This document shows positions 13,938-17,629 of a stretch of DNA of 17,629 nucleotides, piece after piece. Each line of letters opens with the position of its first letter. Position 1 is the first letter of the stretch. The DNA is taken from positions 1 to 17,629 of the forward strand of contig CALKRF010000049.1 of NCBI GenBank assembly GCA_937990665.1, in the 5' to 3' direction. Position numbers and translations under genes: made by a program. The notes beneath the pieces are model-generated. The model was given only the letters and a program-made list of their open reading frames with translations. It was not told where the DNA came from and made no database searches. The DNA comes from an uncultured Atopobium sp. (lineage in GTDB: Bacteria; Actinomycetota; Coriobacteriia; Coriobacteriales; Atopobiaceae).

Positions 13938-16174
13938 TGCTTGCCTCTATAACGTCTGCGAGTTGCGTGAGTACTGCCCTTTCTAGCTCCTGTTTTAAGC
14001 CTCTTGATAACATCATCTGAGGTAGTGCCTTCAAGCTGGCTTCTGATGGCTACAATCTGATCTCTGAGCCCTGCTGCATGTTCATAATCCATTGACGCAG
14101 AAGCTTCTGCCATCTCTGCTTCCATACCAGAAAGCATAGCCTCAACCTCTGAGCGCGGAAGATTTTGAAGCTCTTCAGCAAGCAATTCTGCAGGCATCTC
14201 AAGAATTGATTCTTGCTGTTCTTCAAGCGAATCTTCGTCATCAGAGGCGGTATAGAACTCTCCATTTTTGCGCTTACGCTTATCAACGTTTTCTGTAGCT
14301 TCAGCAATAAAGCCTGCAATATCCGTAATGGATTTCTTAACGGTCTTAGGTACAATACCGTGCTCTTTGTTAAACGCCTCCTGAATTTCTCGGCGCCTTT
14401 TTGTCTCATCTATAGCAATGCGCATAGAATCAGTGATTTTATCGGCATACATAATAACCTGGCCAGAAGCGTTTCTTGCCGCTCTACCCATAGTCTGAAT
14501 AAGAGACCTTCTGTTTCTTAAGAAGCCCTCTTTATCTGCATCAAGAATTGCTACGAGAGAAACCTCTGGAATATCAAGTCCTTCTCGCAAAAGGTTAATT
14601 CCAACCAGTACGTCAATCTTTCCCTGGCGCAAATCTCTAATGATTTCTACGCGGTCAAGCGTAGCGGTATCCGAGTGCATATAATTGACTTTAATGCCCT
14701 CATCTAGCAGGTGATCTGTAAGATCTTCTGCCATTCTTTTAGTAAGCGTGGTAACAAGAACGCGCTCTTTTTTTGCTACTCTCTCTTTGACCTCTGAAAT
14801 AAGATCATCAATCTGACCTCTTACTGGCCTGACATCAATCTTTGGATCGAGAAGGCCAGTTGGACGAATAATCTGCTCAACCTGTTGCTGGGCAACCGTC
14901 TCTTCGTAGTCTCCAGGAGTTGCAGAGACGTAAATAAACTGTGGAATACGTCCCTCAAATTCGTCAAATCTGAGTGGCCTGTTATCAAGAGCAGAAGGAA
15001 GTCTAAATCCGTGATCTACCAGCGTAACCTTACGAGACCTATCACCCTCATACATACCTCTTATTTGAGGAACGGTAACATGTGACTCATCAATGATACA
15101 AATCATGTCTTTAGGGAAATAATCAATGAGCGTATAGGGAGGCTCACCGGGAGCACGCCCATCTAAATGGCGTGAGTAGTTCTCAATACCATTGCAATAA
15201 CCCATAGTCTCAAGCATCTCTAGATCATAGTTTGTCCTCTGAGCAAGACGCTGAGCTTCTAGCAATTTATCGTTTTCTTTAAGCTCTTTAACACGAGCTT
15301 CCATCTCTTCCGAGACGGTTGCAAGAGCATGGGTAATCTTTGGACGCTCAGTAACGTAGTGAGATGCTGGCCAAATTGGAATAGCATCAAACTCTCTAAG
15401 CACTTCTCCCGTTACATTGCTAACCTCTGAAATACTTTCTACTTCATCACCAAAGAACTCAATACGCAGCGGATTTTCTGCATACGGCGGGAACACATCA
15501 ACAACGTCTCCGCGAACCCTAAACATACCGCGCTGAAGATCGTAATCATTTCTATCGTACTGGACATCAATAAGATCTTTAATAAAATCATCGCGCTCAA
15601 GAGGAACGGATTTATCTACATTAGGTGCAAGACCTGCATAATCTTGAGGGCTGCCAATACCATATATACACGATACAGATGCAACTACAATGACATCTCG
15701 TCTAGATAGAAGCGATGAAGTTGCCTGGTGACGGAGCTTCTCTACCTCTTCGTTGATGGAAGCATCTTTTTCTATGTACGTATCAGACTGCGGAACATAT
15801 GCCTCTGGCTGGTAGTAGTCATAGTACGAGACAAAGTACACAACAGCGTTGTTAGGAAAGAGCTCCTTCATCTCTGAGGCAACCTGTGCAGCCAGTGTTT
15901 TATTGGGCTCCATAATAAGTGTGGGGCGGTTGAGCTTCTCGATAGTTTTAGCCATAGAGAAGGTCTTACCCGAACCCGTAACACCTAAGAGCGTCTGGTA
16001 CCTGAGCCCGTCTTCAATTCCTTGGGCAAGCTTTTCTATTGCCTGTGGCTGATCACCTGCGGGCTCAAAAGGAGATACTACCTGAAGCTTCTCTTCTCCT
16101 ACTTCACGACCAAATCGGCGCAGTTCAGCACCTATATATTCTTTATGTTGATCTTCAGCATGAGATGCATCCAT
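13934..16174 (-). CDS. uvrB: UvrB, excinuclease ABC subunit B
   Basis: UvrB is the damage-verifying helicase-like ATPase that receives DNA from UvrA and recruits UvrC. Seen in order: Walker A GVTGSGKT (64-71), the beta-hairpin YYDYYQPEAYVPQSDTYIEK (117-136) that wedges between the strands, IIDESH (360-365, Walker B), VSATPGDYEE (416-425), INLLREGLDIPEV (526-538), QTMGRAARN (560-568, arginine finger region) and a C-terminal UVR motif (about 677-712). At 746 aa it is longer than the usual 660-700. It has an acidic Ser/Glu-rich linker (about 643-672) before the UVR motif and a very basic tail (GARKGSTHATRRRYRGKH, 729-746). ATG start with AAGGAGA 5 nt upstream. A strong LexA-like box lies in its promoter. 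The gene is convergent with the flavoprotein cluster. Confidence 0.98.
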   Translation of the reverse strand: MDASHAEDQHKEYIGAELRRFGREVGEEKLQVVSPFEPAGDQPQAIEKLAQGIEDGLRYQTLLGVTGSGKTFSMAKTIEKLNRPTLIMEPNKTLAAQVASEMKELFPNNAVVYFVSYYDYYQPEAYVPQSDTYIEKDASINEEVEKLRHQATSSLLSRRDVIVVASVSCIYGIGSPQDYAGLAPNVDKSVPLERDDFIKDLIDVQYDRNDYDLQRGMFRVRGDVVDVFPPYAENPLRIEFFGDEVESISEVSNVTGEVLREFDAIPIWPASHYVTERPKITHALATVSEEMEARVKELKENDKLLEAQRLAQRTNYDLEMLETMGYCNGIENYSRHLDGRAPGEPPYTLIDYFPKDMICIIDESHVTVPQIRGMYEGDRSRKVTLVDHGFRLPSALDNRPLRFDEFEGRIPQFIYVSATPGDYEETVAQQQVEQIIRPTGLLDPKIDVRPVRGQIDDLISEVKERVAKKERVLVTTLTKRMAEDLTDHLLDEGIKVNYMHSDTATLDRVEIIRDLRQGKIDVLVGINLLREGLDIPEVSLVAILDADKEGFLRNRRSLIQTMGRAARNASGQVIMYADKITDSMRIAIDETKRRREIQEAFNKEHGIVPKTVKKSITDIAGFIAEATENVDKRKRKNGEFYTASDDEDSLEEQQESILEMPAELLAEELQNLPRSEVEAMLSGMEAEMAEASASMDYEHAAGLRDQIVAIRSQLEGTTSDDVIKRLKTGARKGSTHATRRRYRGKH

Positions 16175-16199
16175 GAGATTCTCCTTTTCTTGTGAAAGT

Positions 16200-16228
16200 A
16201 GTATACCCCACTTCTCAAAACTGAAACA
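16200..16228 (-). promoter_or_regulatory. Candidate uvrB promoter
   Basis: On the minus strand TATACT (16200-16205) is preceded at 17 nt by TGTTTC (16223-16228). The -35 match is weak, but the spacing and the GGGG before the -10 copy the uvrA arrangement. The start would be near 16193, giving a short leader that contains the AAGGAGA ribosome binding site. A second TATACT on the same strand (16255-16260) could be an alternative upstream promoter. Confidence 0.5.
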
Positions 16229-16236
16229 CTTGTTCT
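16223..16236 (-). promoter_or_regulatory. SOS box (LexA operator) of uvrB
   Basis: Minus strand AGAACAAGTGTTTC agrees at 13 of 14 positions with the Bacillus-type SOS consensus CGAACRNRYGTTYC; only the first base differs. It covers the probable uvrB -35 box, so a bound repressor would block the polymerase. It also lies in the divergent region with the gene starting at 16351 and might affect that gene too. That LexA is the protein involved is inference from consensus and gene function. Confidence 0.7.
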
Positions 16237-16261
16237 ATACTATTTATAAATTGCAGTATAG
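16235..16261. repeat. 7-bp inverted repeat carrying outward TATACT elements
   Basis: CTATACT (16235-16241) and AGTATAG (16255-16261) are perfect inverted copies, 13 AT-rich nt apart. They lie between uvrB and the divergent plus-strand gene. Each arm contains TATACT on one strand, so the arms could be -10 boxes of divergent promoters, although -35 matches are poor. Confidence 0.35.
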
Positions 16262-16276
16262 TTTCAAAGTGTGACG

Positions 16277-16294
16277 GGTAATAAATAAATTACC
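16277..16294. promoter_or_regulatory. Operator-like inverted repeat upstream of the partial plus-strand gene
   Basis: GGTAAT (16277-16282) and ATTACC (16289-16294) form an 18-bp dyad with an all A/T centre, 57 nt upstream of the TTG start at 16351. It overlaps a possible promoter (GTGACG at 16272-16277, with TATATG 18 nt on). It is symmetrical enough for a dimeric repressor, but short repeats arise easily in AT-rich DNA. Confidence 0.3.
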
Positions 16295-16350
16295 TATATG
16301 CGCTAAACTAGCACCTAAATAAACAAGTTACATCAGATAAAGGAGATACC

Positions 16351-17629
16351 TTGGGCGTCTCAGATCTTTTCTCGCTAAATAAAGCTTCAAAGCAACCTCA
16401 GGGTTCTACCCTAGAGAAGATTTTGCTGCGCTCAAATAATGTCATTGCCGCTCTTAAAGACCTTGTTGCAAACAATCAGATTGCAGAGGCTGGTCTTCAA
16501 GAGATGCTGATGCGCTCTAAAAATCTCGAGAATACCAATCTGCCCAAGGGCGATGTTCATAAGCTGGACAGAACGGGTCGCTGGTGGTTCAACGCTAACA
16601 CACTGGAGTGCGCACCAGAAGAGTACGATGCTTTTATTGCAACAGAAGCAATCCTCAACATTTCACAAGATGTTGAAGCCCTAAAGAATACACATGCTTC
16701 TGAGACAGATCTTCAGCTTGTTCGTACTACCCTCTCGCAGGTAGCAAATCTCATGCCCAAATCAGCTTCTCTTTCTGAGCAAGTTGCTCCTTTTAGCGGT
16801 AACGCTGATGGCAACTCAGACTGGATGAAGCGTCTCTGGTTTGCCAACTATGTTGAGAACACGCCATTCCCTTTTAGAATGGTGTATAACTTCTCCTACA
16901 ATCCACAACTTGATATTTTGGTATTTGAGTTCTTTGTAGCTCGTCCTCGCTGCTTTAGCTTCTTATCTGCAGAAAAGGCAGAGCAAATTGCGGCAGCACG
17001 CGCTTACGCACTGCGTACGTCTCTTTGCGTGGCTCGCATGGCTCTTCAGAGCTGCGAAATCTCTCGTGTCTGCATCAACGGCAGCTTGCGCGGAGAAGAC
17101 CGTATTGTCCTATCTATGGACTTGAACGAGGCAGCTCTTGCTCGCCTCTTACCCACTGCAGAAAATACTCAAATTGACGGCAATAGCTTCCCACAAGACC
17201 CAGCACTCAGAGTTTCTTTTGACTCTGAAGGTTGGTTTAGTGAAGTTGAGCCCTTTATGAAGCAAACGGACGAGTGGGTTTCTCCTCGCAGCTTCTTTGA
17301 GATGCCAGATTTGTCCGATCGCCCTTGTTCACCAGCAGTTACCGCAGTTTGTGGAGCTCAAAAGGTAAGCGATCTTGGATACTCTGAGGCATCCCGCCGC
17401 ATTAGGCTTTGGAATACCACTCTTAACAACATCCCAAAAGATGCTTCTACCGCAGATGCAGTTGGAAAATTTGAAGAAGCAAAAGCTTCAACTTCTGATA
17501 TTTTTGCCATTGAAGGCTTTGACAGAGTTATCCATGGCCTGGTCGAGGGCACCATTGATTTTTCGGACAGAAGATCTATGGCCGAGAAATTCCTCTTTGG
17601 TTCGCCTTTGCAGAAAACGCTTCAATCCA
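16351..17629 (+). CDS. Uncharacterised protein, start present, 3' end beyond the window
   Basis: An uninterrupted plus-strand frame of 426 codons runs from TTG (16351-16353) to the window edge. The TTG is chosen because AAAGGAG (16339-16345) lies 5 nt upstream and no ATG occurs nearby in frame. The product starts MGVSDLFSLNKASKQPQG. It contains helical charged stretches (EKILLRSNNVIAALKDLVAN), a WMKRLWFANYVENTPFPFRM segment and ILVFEFFVARPRCFSFL, later IRLWNTTLNNIPKDAS and GSPLQKTLQS at the edge. No signal peptide or long membrane helix is seen, so it is probably cytosolic. I recognise no family or catalytic motif. Codon use and G+C match the repair genes, so it is ordinary chromosomal coding DNA. 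It is divergent from uvrB, 176 nt away, and may share regulation through the SOS box. Confidence 0.85.
   Translation, partial: MGVSDLFSLNKASKQPQGSTLEKILLRSNNVIAALKDLVANNQIAEAGLQEMLMRSKNLENTNLPKGDVHKLDRTGRWWFNANTLECAPEEYDAFIATEAILNISQDVEALKNTHASETDLQLVRTTLSQVANLMPKSASLSEQVAPFSGNADGNSDWMKRLWFANYVENTPFPFRMVYNFSYNPQLDILVFEFFVARPRCFSFLSAEKAEQIAAARAYALRTSLCVARMALQSCEISRVCINGSLRGEDRIVLSMDLNEAALARLLPTAENTQIDGNSFPQDPALRVSFDSEGWFSEVEPFMKQTDEWVSPRSFFEMPDLSDRPCSPAVTAVCGAQKVSDLGYSEASRRIRLWNTTLNNIPKDASTADAVGKFEEAKASTSDIFAIEGFDRVIHGLVEGTIDFSDRRSMAEKFLFGSPLQKTLQS

Noticed and set aside
1..17629. CRISPR array, insertion sequence, prophage, tRNA or riboswitch
   Set aside because: No regularly spaced repeats, transposase or phage motifs, or tRNA-like or riboswitch-like sequence were seen on reading either strand. 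A computed covariance-model scan would be needed to exclude small RNAs.

Overview
The window looks like a chromosomal segment of a low-to-medium G+C actinobacterium. The most likely home is the Coriobacteriia (Atopobium/Lancefieldella/Olsenella-like). This is inference: there is no rRNA here, and the call rests on the actinobacterial style of MurJ (the NTLPDQLYEL motif), the gene neighbourhood and protein character recalled from memory. Almost all of the DNA is coding. I see no tRNA, rRNA, CRISPR array, insertion sequence or phage gene.

Layout. (1) Positions 1-1740 form a small AT-rich accessory patch. One sampled 60-base line is 30% G+C, against 47% for a line inside uvrA. It holds two minus-strand genes for uncharacterised exported or membrane-anchored proteins. 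Between them lies a decayed reading frame broken by two TAG codons. The patch has a promoter at its right end and a hairpin terminator at its left end. (2) Positions 1811-9384 form a very compact minus-strand operon: uvrA, ybaK, murJ, uvrC and a 77-residue unknown protein. The genes are 1 nt apart or overlap. The operon combines DNA excision repair with the lipid II flippase and a proofreading enzyme for mischarged tRNA. (3) A YhcH-type cupin gene (9538-9999, minus) precedes uvrA. (4) A divergent plus-strand cluster (10118-13937) encodes the Fe-S carrier ATPase Mrp and two different FAD-dependent oxidoreductase-like proteins. (5) uvrB (13934-16174, minus) converges on that cluster with a 4-bp stop-codon overlap. 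(6) A long unrecognised plus-strand gene starts with TTG at 16351 and runs off the window.

How it fits together: the three subunits UvrA, UvrB and UvrC of the UvrABC excinuclease lie within about 14 kb, but in two transcription units. UvrA/UvrB find the lesion, UvrB verifies it and UvrC cuts on both sides. A strong Gram-positive-type SOS (LexA) box sits on the likely -35 region of uvrB. A weaker LexA-like sequence, inside an 11-bp perfect inverted repeat, lies just downstream of the likely -10 of uvrA. This suggests damage-inducible control of both units, which would also put murJ and ybaK under that control.

No clearly new defence or mobile system is visible. The items most worth a second look are the rearranged cysteine set in UvrC, the murJ-containing repair operon and its operator-like sequences, the unknown small protein after uvrC, and the degraded surface-protein-like patch.
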